From: an uncultured Acidimicrobiales bacterium
GTDB lineage: Bacteria > Actinomycetota > Acidimicrobiia > Acidimicrobiales > SHLQ01
Reading direction: 5' to 3'
Assembly: GCA_938038815.1 (NCBI GenBank)
Contig: CALHTF010000045.1
Coordinates: forward strand, 1-44,494
DNA: 44,494 nucleotides
Shown here: positions 8,771 to 17,800 of the stretch, in pieces
How the letters are laid out: each line of letters begins with the position of its first letter
Position numbering within the stretch: the stretch's first letter is position 1
The notes under the pieces: generated by a model
Databases searched by the model: none
Told to the model about the DNA's origin: nothing
Seen by the model: only the letters and a program-made list of their open reading frames with translations
Translations under genes and position numbers: made by a program

Positions 8771-10471
8771 TCAGGTTGCGTCGGCGAGGTCGAGCGACTC
8801 CCGCAGCTCGCGTTTGACGAACTTGCCGCTGGCATTGCGAGGTAACTGCTCGTCGAGGAACCACAGGTACCGAGGGGTCTTGTGCTTGGCCATAAGTTCA
8901 CCGAGGTGGGTGCGTAGCTCGTCGGCGCTGAGCTCGGCACCGGGTTTGAGCACCACGGCGGCCGCGATCTCTTCGCCCAACCGGTCGTCGGGCACGCCAA
9001 AGGCCGAACATTCGGCTACGGCGTCGTGTTCAAAGATCGCCGCTTCGACCTCGGCGCAGTACACGTTCTCTCCGCCCCGAATCACCATGTCCTTCTTCCG
9101 GTCGACGATGTAGATGAAGCCGTCGTCGTCCATGCGGGCCACGTCGCCGGTATGGAGCCAACCGTCGGTGATCGACTCGGCGGTGGCATCGGGCCGGTTG
9201 AGGTAACCCTTGATGACCTGGGAGCCCTTGACCCACAGCTCGCCGATTTGGCCGGTGGCGACCCGGTTCCCGTCGTCGTCGAAACACGCCGCCTCGAAGC
9301 TCGGCATGGCTGGGCCTGCGCTGTCGGGCCGGTCGACAAAGAAGTCCGAACCCACGGCAGTGATGATGCCGCAGGTTTCGGTCATGCCGTAGCCGGTGCT
9401 CGGCCGAGCGGTGGCCACCTCGCCCTCGATCTTGTGCACCAGGTCGGGCTGGATCTGCGCGCCACCACCACCGAGCGAAGCCAAGGTCGAGGTATCGCGG
9501 GTAGCGAACTCGGGGTGCGAGATCAGCTCGCGGGCCATCACCGGCACACCGCTAAACGTGGTGATCTTCTCGGCCTCGATCTGGCGAAGCGCCTCGCCCG
9601 CGTCCCACTTGTAGAGGTGCACGAGCTTGCCTCCAGCGAGCGTCAAGCCCTGCGCCACACAGTTGTTGGCGGTGACGTGAAATAGCGGGGTCACCACCAG
9701 GGCCGCCGGGCTCGCCGGCGTTGCCTCTTGGCTGCCCGCCGGCGCTTCGGTGCCCGCTTTGGCGAGCGCCATGTTCTGGACGGTGGTCGCAAACGCCACA
9801 CTCATCACGTTGGCAACGCAACCTCGGTGGGTGAGCTGAGCACCCTTCGGACGACCGGTGGTGCCCGAGGTGTAAAAGATCGATGCGTCGGCGTCGGGGT
9901 CGACCGCCACATCGGGCAGGGCAGCATCGCCGGCGATCACCTCCGACCACGGGGTCACCCCATCGGTGGGTTCACACCGCACACCGACCATGATCCGGTC
10001 GCCCAATTCGTCGGCTACGGCTTGGAACCGCTCGAGCCGCTCCTGGTCGACGATGATCACCTTGGGGTCGGCGTCGTTGACGCCGTAGACGATCTCGGGG
10101 CCCACCCACCAGGCGTTCATGCCCACACACGCCACGCCGATCGACACACACGCCCAGTACCCGAGCATCCACTCGGGGTAGTTACGCATGGCGATCGCTA
10201 CTCGGTCGCCAGGCTCTACCCCTTGGGCCATAAGCCAGTTGGCCACTTGGGCCACCTGACGGTGCGCTTCAGTGAAGCTCATCCGTTCGTCGTTGTACAC
10301 GAGATAGTCGGCGTCGCCGTGCACGGCCGTCATCTGCCAGAACTCTCGTAGCGTGGGCGGCTGATTCTTGTACACCCGCAGTTCTTGGCCGCGAACGTCG
10401 ACGGTCGTGATCTCAAACTGGCCGCCTGGTCCGGTGAGTTCGTCCCAGGCTTGCTTCAACTCGGTGTACAA
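8771..10471 (-). CDS. Acyl-CoA synthetase (class I adenylate-forming enzyme)
   Basis: ATP-dependent ligase, 566 residues, activating a carboxylic acid through an acyl-adenylate to a CoA thioester. The motifs are in order: the P-loop YTSGTTGRPKGAQLTH, the YGMTETCG core, the GWLHTGDVARMDDDG hinge region, the RKKDMVIRGGENVY loop and the C-terminal PRNASGKFVKREL with its catalytic lysine. The acid substrate is not evident. The start is a TTG, with AAAGAAG a few bases upstream and a -10-like TACTAT about 50 bp upstream. It is divergent from the D-aminoacylase gene. Confidence 0.9.
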   Translation of the reverse strand: MYTELKQAWDELTGPGGQFEITTVDVRGQELRVYKNQPPTLREFWQMTAVHGDADYLVYNDERMSFTEAHRQVAQVANWLMAQGVEPGDRVAIAMRNYPEWMLGYWACVSIGVACVGMNAWWVGPEIVYGVNDADPKVIIVDQERLERFQAVADELGDRIMVGVRCEPTDGVTPWSEVIAGDAALPDVAVDPDADASIFYTSGTTGRPKGAQLTHRGCVANVMSVAFATTVQNMALAKAGTEAPAGSQEATPASPAALVVTPLFHVTANNCVAQGLTLAGGKLVHLYKWDAGEALRQIEAEKITTFSGVPVMARELISHPEFATRDTSTLASLGGGGAQIQPDLVHKIEGEVATARPSTGYGMTETCGIITAVGSDFFVDRPDSAGPAMPSFEAACFDDDGNRVATGQIGELWVKGSQVIKGYLNRPDATAESITDGWLHTGDVARMDDDGFIYIVDRKKDMVIRGGENVYCAEVEAAIFEHDAVAECSAFGVPDDRLGEEIAAAVVLKPGAELSADELRTHLGELMAKHKTPRYLWFLDEQLPRNASGKFVKRELRESLDLADAT

Positions 10472-10518
10472 GAAGGTCTTCTTTCGTTTGCGCCCCAGCG
10501 CGGAATGTGACGTTCGAC

Positions 10519-10524
10519 ATAGTA
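10519..10524 (-). promoter_or_regulatory. Candidate -10 element for the acyl-CoA synthetase gene
   Basis: TACTAT on the minus strand, about 47 bp before the TTG start. It predicts a short leader of around 40 nt. It lies back to back with the TACATT -10 of the divergent deacylase gene 64 bp away, so the two promoters share one small control region. Confidence 0.4.
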
Positions 10525-10587
10525 GCCACCCGGGTTGGCAGCGCCCGAAGTCGTTTCTGACGAGTCGTCAAGAACCAGCGTGCGAGC

Positions 10588-10593
10588 TACATT
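10588..10593 (+). promoter_or_regulatory. Leaderless-type -10 element of the D-aminoacylase gene
   Basis: TACATT ends six bases before the ATG at 10600, so transcription would begin at or next to the start codon. There is no Shine-Dalgarno sequence. A TCGTCA 17 bases upstream (10565-10570) could serve as the -35. Confidence 0.5.
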
Positions 10594-10599
10594 CTGCCC

Positions 10600-12348
10600 A
10601 TGGCTGATGTTTCGTTTGACGTAGTTATCTCGGGCGGCACCGTGATCGACGGCACCGGCGCCGAAGGTGTTGTGGCCGATGTTGCGATCGCGGGCGACCG
10701 CATCGTGGCCATCGGGCCTGACCTCGACCCCGGCTCGGCCGAGGTCATCGACGCCACCGGCATGATGGTGACCCCTGGGTTCATCGACCCGCACACCCAC
10801 TACGACGCCCAACTTTTCTGGGACCCGCACGCGTCGCCGTCAAACATCCATGGTGTCACCAGTGCGGTGATGGGCAACTGCGGTTTCACGCTTGCGCCGC
10901 TGGGCAACGAAGCCGACGCCGAATATCTCAAACACATGATGGTCCGGGTTGAAGGTATGCCCCTCGAGGCGCTCGAAACCGGTGTGCCGTGGAACTGGAG
11001 CTCGTTCCCCGAATACCTCGACGCGCTCGAAGGCGGCGTGGGAATCAACGTGGGTGTGATGGTTGGCCACTGCGCCATCCGCCGCGCCGTCATGGGACCC
11101 GACGCGACCGAAGGCGACGCCACCCCCGAGCAGCTGGCCGAGATGAAGGCCATCTTGGGCGAGGCGCTCGAAGCCGGCGGCCTTGGGCTGTCGACCACTC
11201 GGTCGAAGACCCACAGCGACGGCGACGGCAAGCCCGTGCCATCTCGGGTCGCCCCCGAGTCAGAGCTGGTCGATCTGTGCAGCGTCGTGAAGGACTACGA
11301 AGGCACCACCCTCGAGTGGGCGAGCGACGGTTGCCTTAGCGGCTTCGACGAAGCCGAAGTCGACCTGATGACCAACATGTCGTTGGCCGCCCAGCGCCCG
11401 CTCAACTGGAACGTGCTCACCATCGACGCCGCCCGACCCGACGACTTCAAGAACCAGCTGGCCGCAATTGAAGAGATCAACAGCCGCGGCGCCAGCTCGA
11501 TCGCCCTCACCATGCCGGTGCTGGTGGGCATGAACATGAGCTTTCTCACCTTCTGCGGCCTCAACCTGATGCCCGACTGGGGCGATATCTTGGGCTTGCC
11601 GGTTCCCGAGCGTATGGAGAAGCTCCGCGACCCCGAGACCCGCCGCTTCCTCGAGGAACGGGCCGCTTCGCCCGACGCCGGAGTGTTCTCTCGCCTCGCC
11701 GGCTGGGGGCTCTACGAGATCGGCGACACCTTCTCCGCCGAGAACGAAGGCCTCAAGGGACGCAAGGTCGCCGACATCGCCCGCGAGCGCGGCGTGCGCG
11801 ACTTCTACTGCCTACTCGACATCGTGTTGGCCGACGACCTGCGCACCGTGTTGTGGCCCGGCCCGACCGACGACGACCCCGCCAGCTGGAGTATGCGTCA
11901 AGACACCTGGGGTCACCCGCAGGTCATCATCGGTGGCTCCGACGCCGGGGCGCACCTCGACCGCATTTCGGGCGCGCCGTACACCACCACCTGGTTACAC
12001 GACACGCTTCACGGCAAGTCGCTCACCTCGATCGAGCAGACCGTGCATCACCTCACCGAAGTTCCAGCCCGACTCTTTGGGTTCCGCGAACGCGGGGTGT
12101 TGCGCGAGGGCTTCCACGCCGACGTGGTGGTGTTTGACCCCAACACGGTCGGTTCGGGCGATGTCGTCATGGTCAACGACCTCCCCGGTGGCGCTGGTCG
12201 CCTCGTGGCCGACGCCCAAGGCGTGCACCGAGTACTGGTGAACGGCAAGGTCACGGTGAAAGACGGTCAGGCCACCGACGAAATCGCCGGCAAAGTCCTG
12301 CGCTCGGGCCAAGACACCGAAACCGTCCAGATCCCGATCGCCTTCTAA
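10600..12348 (+). CDS. N-acyl-D-amino-acid deacylase family amidohydrolase
   Basis: Metal-dependent hydrolase of 582 residues in the D-aminoacylase branch of the amidohydrolase superfamily. These enzymes remove the acyl group from N-acyl-D-amino acids or related amides in the cytoplasm. The metal site HTH lies at residues 65-67 within PGFIDPHTHYD. The family cysteine is in MGNCGFT (Cys94). Further metal ligands are expected around VGHCAIR, and the catalytic Asp in GGSDAGAHLD. The C-terminal strand set (ADVVVFDPNTVG) is the usual small beta domain. Exact substrate is uncertain, since many actinobacterial paralogues are uncharacterised. It is divergent from an acyl-CoA synthetase. Confidence 0.87.
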   Translation: MADVSFDVVISGGTVIDGTGAEGVVADVAIAGDRIVAIGPDLDPGSAEVIDATGMMVTPGFIDPHTHYDAQLFWDPHASPSNIHGVTSAVMGNCGFTLAPLGNEADAEYLKHMMVRVEGMPLEALETGVPWNWSSFPEYLDALEGGVGINVGVMVGHCAIRRAVMGPDATEGDATPEQLAEMKAILGEALEAGGLGLSTTRSKTHSDGDGKPVPSRVAPESELVDLCSVVKDYEGTTLEWASDGCLSGFDEAEVDLMTNMSLAAQRPLNWNVLTIDAARPDDFKNQLAAIEEINSRGASSIALTMPVLVGMNMSFLTFCGLNLMPDWGDILGLPVPERMEKLRDPETRRFLEERAASPDAGVFSRLAGWGLYEIGDTFSAENEGLKGRKVADIARERGVRDFYCLLDIVLADDLRTVLWPGPTDDDPASWSMRQDTWGHPQVIIGGSDAGAHLDRISGAPYTTTWLHDTLHGKSLTSIEQTVHHLTEVPARLFGFRERGVLREGFHADVVVFDPNTVGSGDVVMVNDLPGGAGRLVADAQGVHRVLVNGKVTVKDGQATDEIAGKVLRSGQDTETVQIPIAF

Positions 12349-12350
12349 AG

Positions 12351-12397
12351 CCCTGACTCAGAGTCATGATGCACTGTCCCCTGACTCTGAGTCAGGG
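12351..12397. repeat. Long intergenic inverted repeat carrying the TGACTCWGAGTCA palindrome
   Basis: The left arm CCCTGACTCAGAGTCA (12351-12366) and right arm TGACTCTGAGTCAGGG (12382-12397) are perfect 16-bp reverse complements around a 15-nt loop. Each arm itself contains a near-palindrome, TGACTC-W-GAGTCA. It fills the gap between two convergent genes and could terminate transcription in both directions, but no T-run flanks it. Related units recur at 34823-34888, so it looks like a dispersed palindromic element. Confidence 0.8.
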
Positions 12398-12399
12398 GG

Positions 12400-13182
12400 T
12401 TAACCAGGTTGGTTGTCGGCCCACCAGGCGTCGAGGCGGGCTTCTACTTCTTCTCGGGGTAGCGGGCCTTCGGCGTGGCGGATGGCGAGGAGGTGTTTGA
12501 CCGCCTTGCCGACCAGCGGGCCGGGTTCGAGACTCAGGTACTCCATGATCTCGTCGCCGCTCATGTCGGGACGGATGGCGGCTACCCGGTCGGCTTCGGC
12601 CAACTCGCCAATGCGCCGCTCGAGGTCGTCGACCGCATCTTGAATCGTTTGGGCCTTGACCTTATTTCGGGTCGTGCAGTCACAGCGCACCAGATCGTTC
12701 AGGCGGCCGAGCAACGGGCCAGCGTCGCGGGCATAACGGCGAACCGCCGAATCCGACCAGCCGTCGGTGTACCCCTTAAACCGACCCGACAAGCGAACCA
12801 GTTCGTACACGTCGTCGATGATGGCTTCGTCGTAGCCCATCTTCTCCATCCGTTTGCGGGCCATGCGGGCACCGACCACTTCGTGGTGGCGGAACGTGAC
12901 GCCACCGGTCTCGAACGAGCGGGTCTTTGGCTTGCCGATGTCGTGGAACAGGGTCGCCAAACGCAACGTGAGATCGGGCGGAGTCTTCGCGACCACCGCA
13001 ATCGTGTGGGTCAGCACATCTTTGTGCTTGTGGATTGGGTCCTGCTCCATCTGCAACAACATGAACTCAGGGAGCAGCGTGTCGAATACGCCGTTATCGA
13101 CCGCAGCCCAAAGCGACCCCTTCACGTCGTCGTGAAGGAGAATTTCAGAAAGCTGGTCGGCGGCGGAGGTAGTCGTGCTCAT
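12400..13182 (-). CDS. HD-domain protein resembling the C-terminal half of a CCA-adding enzyme
   Basis: Protein of 260 residues. It contains an HD phosphohydrolase motif (LFHDIGKP, His80-Asp81) with further histidines at 51, 53, 59 and 99-100. A helical segment follows, with DCTTRN and IRPDMSGDEIMEYL, that reads like the HD and tRNA-binding part of actinobacterial CCA tRNA nucleotidyltransferases. No nucleotidyltransferase head (GGxxRD and catalytic aspartates) is present here or upstream. The ATG at 13182 fits. The frame stays open upstream but is low-complexity there. A strong TATACT (13195-13200) sits 12 bases before the ATG. Possible roles are a stand-alone 2',3'-cyclic phosphatase/phosphodiesterase or a tRNA-related factor; this is inference. 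Confidence 0.75.
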   Translation of the reverse strand: MSTTTSAADQLSEILLHDDVKGSLWAAVDNGVFDTLLPEFMLLQMEQDPIHKHKDVLTHTIAVVAKTPPDLTLRLATLFHDIGKPKTRSFETGGVTFRHHEVVGARMARKRMEKMGYDEAIIDDVYELVRLSGRFKGYTDGWSDSAVRRYARDAGPLLGRLNDLVRCDCTTRNKVKAQTIQDAVDDLERRIGELAEADRVAAIRPDMSGDEIMEYLSLEPGPLVGKAVKHLLAIRHAEGPLPREEVEARLDAWWADNQPG

Positions 13183-13194
13183 GGGCAACCGCTG

Positions 13195-13200
13195 AGTATA
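13195..13200 (-). promoter_or_regulatory. -10 element of the HD-domain gene
   Basis: TATACT on the minus strand, 12 bases upstream of the ATG at 13182. It predicts a leader of only about 5 nt and no room for a ribosome-binding site. Confidence 0.45.
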
Positions 13201-13246
13201 CGCCCGCCCCCTCGACTCTGGTGTGTTGGCCCCGCCCGGCGCACCA

Positions 13247-13252
13247 TAAGAT
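13247..13252 (+). promoter_or_regulatory. Leaderless-type -10 element of the small membrane protein gene
   Basis: TAAGAT ends exactly six bases before the GTG start at 13259. No Shine-Dalgarno sequence is present. Confidence 0.45.
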
Positions 13253-13258
13253 CGCGCT

Positions 13259-13537
13259 GTGCTGAAGGACCTGTTCAACGAGGACCAACCGGGTGAAAAC
13301 GCCGCCACCTCGGCGCTGATGTTTGGCGTCGGCGCCCTGATCATGACCGCCACCCTCGTTGGCGCCCTCGCAGGCGCCGGCTTCGGCGTCGTTGCTATGG
13401 GTATCGGCCTCAACTACTTCCGCGACGAAGAGTTTGTACGCAGCCCAAAGTTCGAACGCATGGCCAAGGCCGGCATCATCCTCGGCGCAGTATCGATCGT
13501 CGCCTCGATAGCGATCTTGCTGATCCGAGACTTGTAA
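13259..13537 (+). CDS. Small two-span membrane protein of unknown function
   Basis: Product of 92 residues with two hydrophobic segments, about 18-45 (Gly/Ala-rich) and 69-89. They are joined by a charged loop containing NYFRDEEFVRSPKFERMAK. The short N-terminal tail is acidic. I do not recognise a family. The GTG start is supported by the -10 element at 13247-13252. Its TAA overlaps the ATG of the following AlkA-like glycosylase gene by one base (TAATG), a typical reinitiation arrangement, so both are probably made from one transcript. A direct link between membrane and repair functions is not established. Confidence 0.7.
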   Translation: MLKDLFNEDQPGENAATSALMFGVGALIMTATLVGALAGAGFGVVAMGIGLNYFRDEEFVRSPKFERMAKAGIILGAVSIVASIAILLIRDL

Positions 13538-14448
13538 TGGCCACCGAGCAGTCGTCGACCCGCCGGTTTACTGCTCCCGAACCGCTCGACCTTCACCGTA
13601 CGCTTCGCCTGCTGAACGAGGGCACGAAGCAAGTATCGGCTAACCCCGATGACGGGCATTGGTGGGCGACCCAAACCCCCGACGGCCCCGGCTCGATGCT
13701 GCTACGGCGGTCGGGCACCAACATCGAGGCGCAAGCGTGGGGTCGCGGGCAGCAGTGGATGCTCGACATGGCACCGCAGGTGGTAGGTGAACACGACGAC
13801 CCGGCATCGCTCCCCCGCGGCCACCACGACCTGGTCGACGAACTCGCCCGGCGCCACGGCGGTCAGCGGTTTCCGCGCAGCGGCCGGGTCTTCGAAGCGT
13901 TGTTCGTCGCCGTTCTCGGCCAAAAGATCCAGGCCAAGATGGCCCACCGCAGCGCCCGGCTCATCCGCCACAAGTTCGGCGAACCCGCGCCGGGCCCCTG
14001 CCCCATCCAGTTGCTTGCCCCCACCGCCGACATGGCCACCCTGCACTACACCGACCTGCACCCGTTGGGGGTCGAGCGCAAACGGGCCGACATCATCATC
14101 AACTGCGCCAAGCGAGCCAACCGCCTCGAAGAAACGATCGACATGTCGTTGCCCGACGCCGAGAAGCGCCTACTGGCGTTCAACGGAATCGGCCCCTGGA
14201 CCACGGGCCTCATCATGCAGGCCGCGTTGGGCGATGCTGATGCGGTGGCCGTGGGCGACTACCACCTCCCAAACACCGTCACCTGGGCGTTGGCGCAGGA
14301 GCCCCGGGGCGACGACGCCCGCATGCTCGAGTTGCTCGAGCCCTACGTTGGCCACCGAGGCCGGGTGACGATGTTGCTCAAGTATTCGGGTCAGGGCGCC
14401 CCGAAGTTTGGACCACGGCTGTCGCTCTGGACTCCTGAACGGCTGTAA
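13537..14448 (+). CDS. HhH-GPD superfamily DNA glycosylase, AlkA-like
   Basis: Base-excision repair enzyme of 303 residues, probably removing alkylated purines such as 3-methyladenine. The helix-hairpin-helix reads LAFNGIGPWTTGLI near residues 211-224. The catalytic aspartate is Asp241, in AVGDYHLPN. The long N-terminal region (about 110 residues) matches the beta-rich N-domain of AlkA-type enzymes and not the shorter MutY/Nth type. No C-terminal iron-sulfur cysteines are present. It is translationally coupled to the small membrane protein upstream. A second AlkA-type domain is encoded in the Ada fusion at 24796-26259, so the organism has two. Confidence 0.85.
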   Translation: MATEQSSTRRFTAPEPLDLHRTLRLLNEGTKQVSANPDDGHWWATQTPDGPGSMLLRRSGTNIEAQAWGRGQQWMLDMAPQVVGEHDDPASLPRGHHDLVDELARRHGGQRFPRSGRVFEALFVAVLGQKIQAKMAHRSARLIRHKFGEPAPGPCPIQLLAPTADMATLHYTDLHPLGVERKRADIIINCAKRANRLEETIDMSLPDAEKRLLAFNGIGPWTTGLIMQAALGDADAVAVGDYHLPNTVTWALAQEPRGDDARMLELLEPYVGHRGRVTMLLKYSGQGAPKFGPRLSLWTPERL

Positions 14449-14456
14449 GGAACAGG

Positions 14457-14462
14457 TAATGT
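14457..14462 (+). promoter_or_regulatory. Leaderless-type -10 element of the DUF3039 gene
   Basis: TAATGT ends seven bases before the ATG at 14470. It favours that ATG over the in-frame GTG at 14461, which lies inside the element. Confidence 0.4.
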
Positions 14463-14469
14463 GGGCGCC

Positions 14470-14724
14470 ATGAGCAATCCGAGCACGCCGACGCTGATTC
14501 CAACGATCACGCCCGATCAGATGGATTCACCCCTGCTCGAAGACGCCGAACCCGGCGATCACGACCGGTTCTCGCACTACGTACCCAAGGCCAAACTGAC
14601 CGAAGCCATGATCAACGGCACCCCGGTTATGGCCCTGTGCGGCAAGGTATGGGTCCCCTCACGCGACCCCGAGCGGTACCCGGTCTGCCCAGAGTGCAAA
14701 GACATCAAAGCCAAAATGGGCTGA
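14470..14724 (+). CDS. DUF3039 family protein
   Basis: Small soluble protein of 84 residues (87 if begun at the GTG at 14461). It matches the actinobacterial DUF3039 family in its central GDHDRFSHYV and its cysteines in ALCGKVWVPSRDPERYPVCPEC. Three cysteines (one in the first stretch, two in CPEC) plus a nearby histidine look like a small metal-binding knuckle. The family's function is not known to me. It sits 12 bp after the AlkA-like gene and before the AddB gene, all on one strand. It has its own leaderless-type -10. Confidence 0.8.
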   Translation: MSNPSTPTLIPTITPDQMDSPLLEDAEPGDHDRFSHYVPKAKLTEAMINGTPVMALCGKVWVPSRDPERYPVCPECKDIKAKMG

Positions 14725-14771
14725 CCGTAATTACCCGTTCTTCGCCTTCGGCTACGGCTTCCCGAAATTTT

Positions 14772-14804
14772 TGCAGTTGATCGGCTCTAGGCCGACTAAC
14801 TGCA
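14772..14804 (+). terminator. Stem-loop after the DUF3039 gene
   Basis: The arms TGCAGTTG/TAACTGCA and TCGGC/GCCGA pair around a TCTAG loop, with one A/C mismatch and one G-U pair. This gives an approximately 14-bp stem. No T-run follows, so it would be a non-canonical terminator. It separates DUF3039 from the AddB promoter. Confidence 0.45.
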
Positions 14805-14873
14805 ATCAGAACGCGGGGAATGTGGGCCCCTTTTCCCCAACTCGCTAACAGGGGTGCTGTCAGTAGGCCCGTC

Positions 14874-14879
14874 TAAGTT
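14874..14879 (+). promoter_or_regulatory. Leaderless-type -10 element of the AddB gene
   Basis: TAAGTT ends six bases before the ATG at 14886. The intervening bases CTGGGG leave no functional Shine-Dalgarno spacing. Confidence 0.45.
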
Positions 14880-14885
14880 CTGGGG

Positions 14886-17800
14886 ATGCCCGTTCGGTGT
14901 ATTCCTGCCCCCGCAGGCCCCCCGGCGCTCGAAGCGCTTCACCAACTGATCGACGACACCAAAGATGGCGACCTCCTTCGCCGTCTGACCGTGGTCGTGC
15001 CGACCAACTACGTCGGCCTCTCGATCCGGCGGGCCATCGCGCGCTCCCGCGGCCTCGCTGGCGTTACCTTCCTCACGCCGTACCGGCTGGCCGAACTCCT
15101 TGGCGCAGCGCAGTTGGCCGCCCAGAACAAGCGGCCGGTCTCGACACCGGTAGTGGCGGCAGCGGTTCGCCAGGTTCTGGCCGCCGATGCCGGCATGTTC
15201 GCGGACGTGGTGCACCACCCCTCGACCGAACGCACCCTGGTACGCACCCACCGCGAACTGAGCGAGGTATCGACCGAAGGCTTGGCCAGACTCGCAAAGG
15301 CGAGCCGGAGGGCTGGCGAGGTCGTGCGCATCCATCAAGCGGTGAAGGAACAGCTCGACGCCGAGTGGTACAGCGAGCACGACCTGATGGGCAGCGCCAC
15401 CGCCGTCATCGAGGCAAACGCTCCCCTGTTGGCCGACTTGGGCGACATCGTTATCCATCTGCCTCAGCAGCTCTCGAACGCCGCGATCGCCATGTTCGCC
15501 GCCCTTAGCGAACGCCAGCCGGTCACCGTCATCGGCGGGTTCACCGGCAACGAGAAAGCCGATACTACCCTGCGCAGTGCGCTCGACCGACTCGAAGTGC
15601 ACGTCGATTCGCCCACCGTCGATGCTTCGGTAGCTACCAACGTCATCATCAGTACCGCCGACGCCGACGACGAAGTTCGCGTGGCGGTGCGCCAGGTGGT
15701 CGAGGCGGCCCGCGCCGGGATCCCGCTCGAACGCATCGCCGTTCTCTATGGCGCCGACCGGCCCTACGCCCGCCAGCTCCACGAACAACTGCACGCCGCC
15801 GGGGTGCCATTCAATGGCGCTGCGGTGCGGTCGATCGGCGAATCGCTGGTCGGCCAGACGCTAGTGCGGATGCTCGACCTGCCCGATCGCAAGTTCCGGC
15901 GCGACGACTTGTTCACCGTGCTCGGCAGCGCAGCGCTGCGCGACAAAAACGGCCGCTTCGTTCCGACATCGGCATGGGAGCGGGTCAGCCGCGAAGCCGG
16001 AATCCTCGGCGGCCGCGACCAATGGGAGGCCCGCCTCGGGCATCTGCTCGAAGACCTCCAACTCGACCTCGAGGGAGAACAACGAACCGAGGGTCGCGAG
16101 TATGCGATGCGACGCATCGAAAACAAACAAGAGCGCACCACCGAGCTGCTCGAGTTCTTTACCGAACTGGCGAACGACCTCGAACCCGAAACCGTGCCTC
16201 CAACGTGGCGGGCAAAGTCGGCGTGGGCGAAGAAGCTGATCCGGCGCTATATCGGCGGCGACGACACCCGCACCGAATGGCCGCCCATCGAAATCGCGGC
16301 CGCCGAAAAGGTCGAGGCGGCACTCGAACGACTCAGCGGCCTCGACAAGATCGAGCCCTATCCGAGCCTGGCGGTCTTCCGCCGCACCCTCGAACTCGAG
16401 CTCGACTCAGGCCTGGGTCGCGAAGGTCGATTCGGCGAGGGGATCTTGGTCGGGCCGGTCAGCGCGGCGTTTGGCCTTGATCTCGATCACGTCATCATCG
16501 TCGGCCTTGCCGAGGGAGTGTTCCCGAGCCATCCTCGCGACGACTCGCTGCTGCCCGACCGCGAACGCGAGACCGTCGCCGGCGAACTCGTGCTTCGCAA
16601 AGCCCGCATGGGCGACCAACACCGCGACTTCCTTTGCGCCCTCGCCGCGGCCCGACAGGGAGTCGTGTTGTGCTTTCCTCGAGGCGACCTGCGCCGCTCC
16701 ACCGAACGGATGGCGTCACGTTGGCTGCTCGCCATCGCCGGCCGCCTGGCCGGCGAAGAGATCTCGGGCGAAGACCTCACCAAGTTCAGCAACCACGACT
16801 GGTACACCGAAACGCCATCGTTTGCCGGTGGACTGGCCCGGCTCAGCTTCCCCGCAACCACCCAGGAGTACAGCCTTCGCAGTTTGTTCGAGCATCAGGT
16901 AACCGCCGCGCCCCTAGCCGACCATCACCTGGCACAAAACGAACCCGCCTTCCGTCGAAGCATCGAACTCACCAAGGCTCGCCGTAGCCGCGACTTCACG
17001 CGATTCGATGGCAACCTGTCGCACCTGACCATCCCCTCGCCCGCCGACGAGGGCGTGTTCATGTCGCCGACCCGGCTCGAGGCCTGGACCAACTGTCCTC
17101 ACCGCTACTTGATGCAGAACGTGCTGCGGATCAGCGAGATCGAACGCTACGACCAGCAGCTGCGCATCTCTCCGCTCGATCGGGGAAACATCATCCACCA
17201 GGCCCTTGACGAGTTCTACGGCGAGATGATCGCCGAAGGCACCCAGCTCGCCTACAGCGAAGAATGGACCGAGACCCACCGCAACAAACTCCAAGAGATC
17301 GCCCGCAACCAATGCAAGCGCTACGAAGATCGCGGCCTCACCGGCAAGGCGATCTTTTGGGAGCGCGACAAACGAAAGATCCTGCGCGAACTCGATGAGT
17401 TCTTGACCGCCGACAACGTCACGCGGTCGGTTTGGCAGGCGATGCCGATGCACACCGAACTCGGCTTTGGCGTGCGCGACGCAACGCAACCGGCGATCAC
17501 CGTGCCGCTTCCCGATGGCCGCTCGGTGCGCTTCCGGGGCAGCATCGACCGCCTCGACGTCGGGTTCGACGGTTCGCTGTACGTCACCGACTACAAAACC
17601 GGTAACTCCAAGTCGTACCGAGAGCTCACCGAGTCGAACCCGGTGCAACACGGTCAGCGACTTCAGCTGCCGGTCTACGCCTTGGCCGCCCGGGCGAACC
17701 GAGGCCGCGAGGACGTTGCGATCACAGTCAACTACTGGTTCATCAAGGACACCGAGAAGTACAAGCTGGTCGGCTACACCTTCACCGACAAGGTCGAAAC

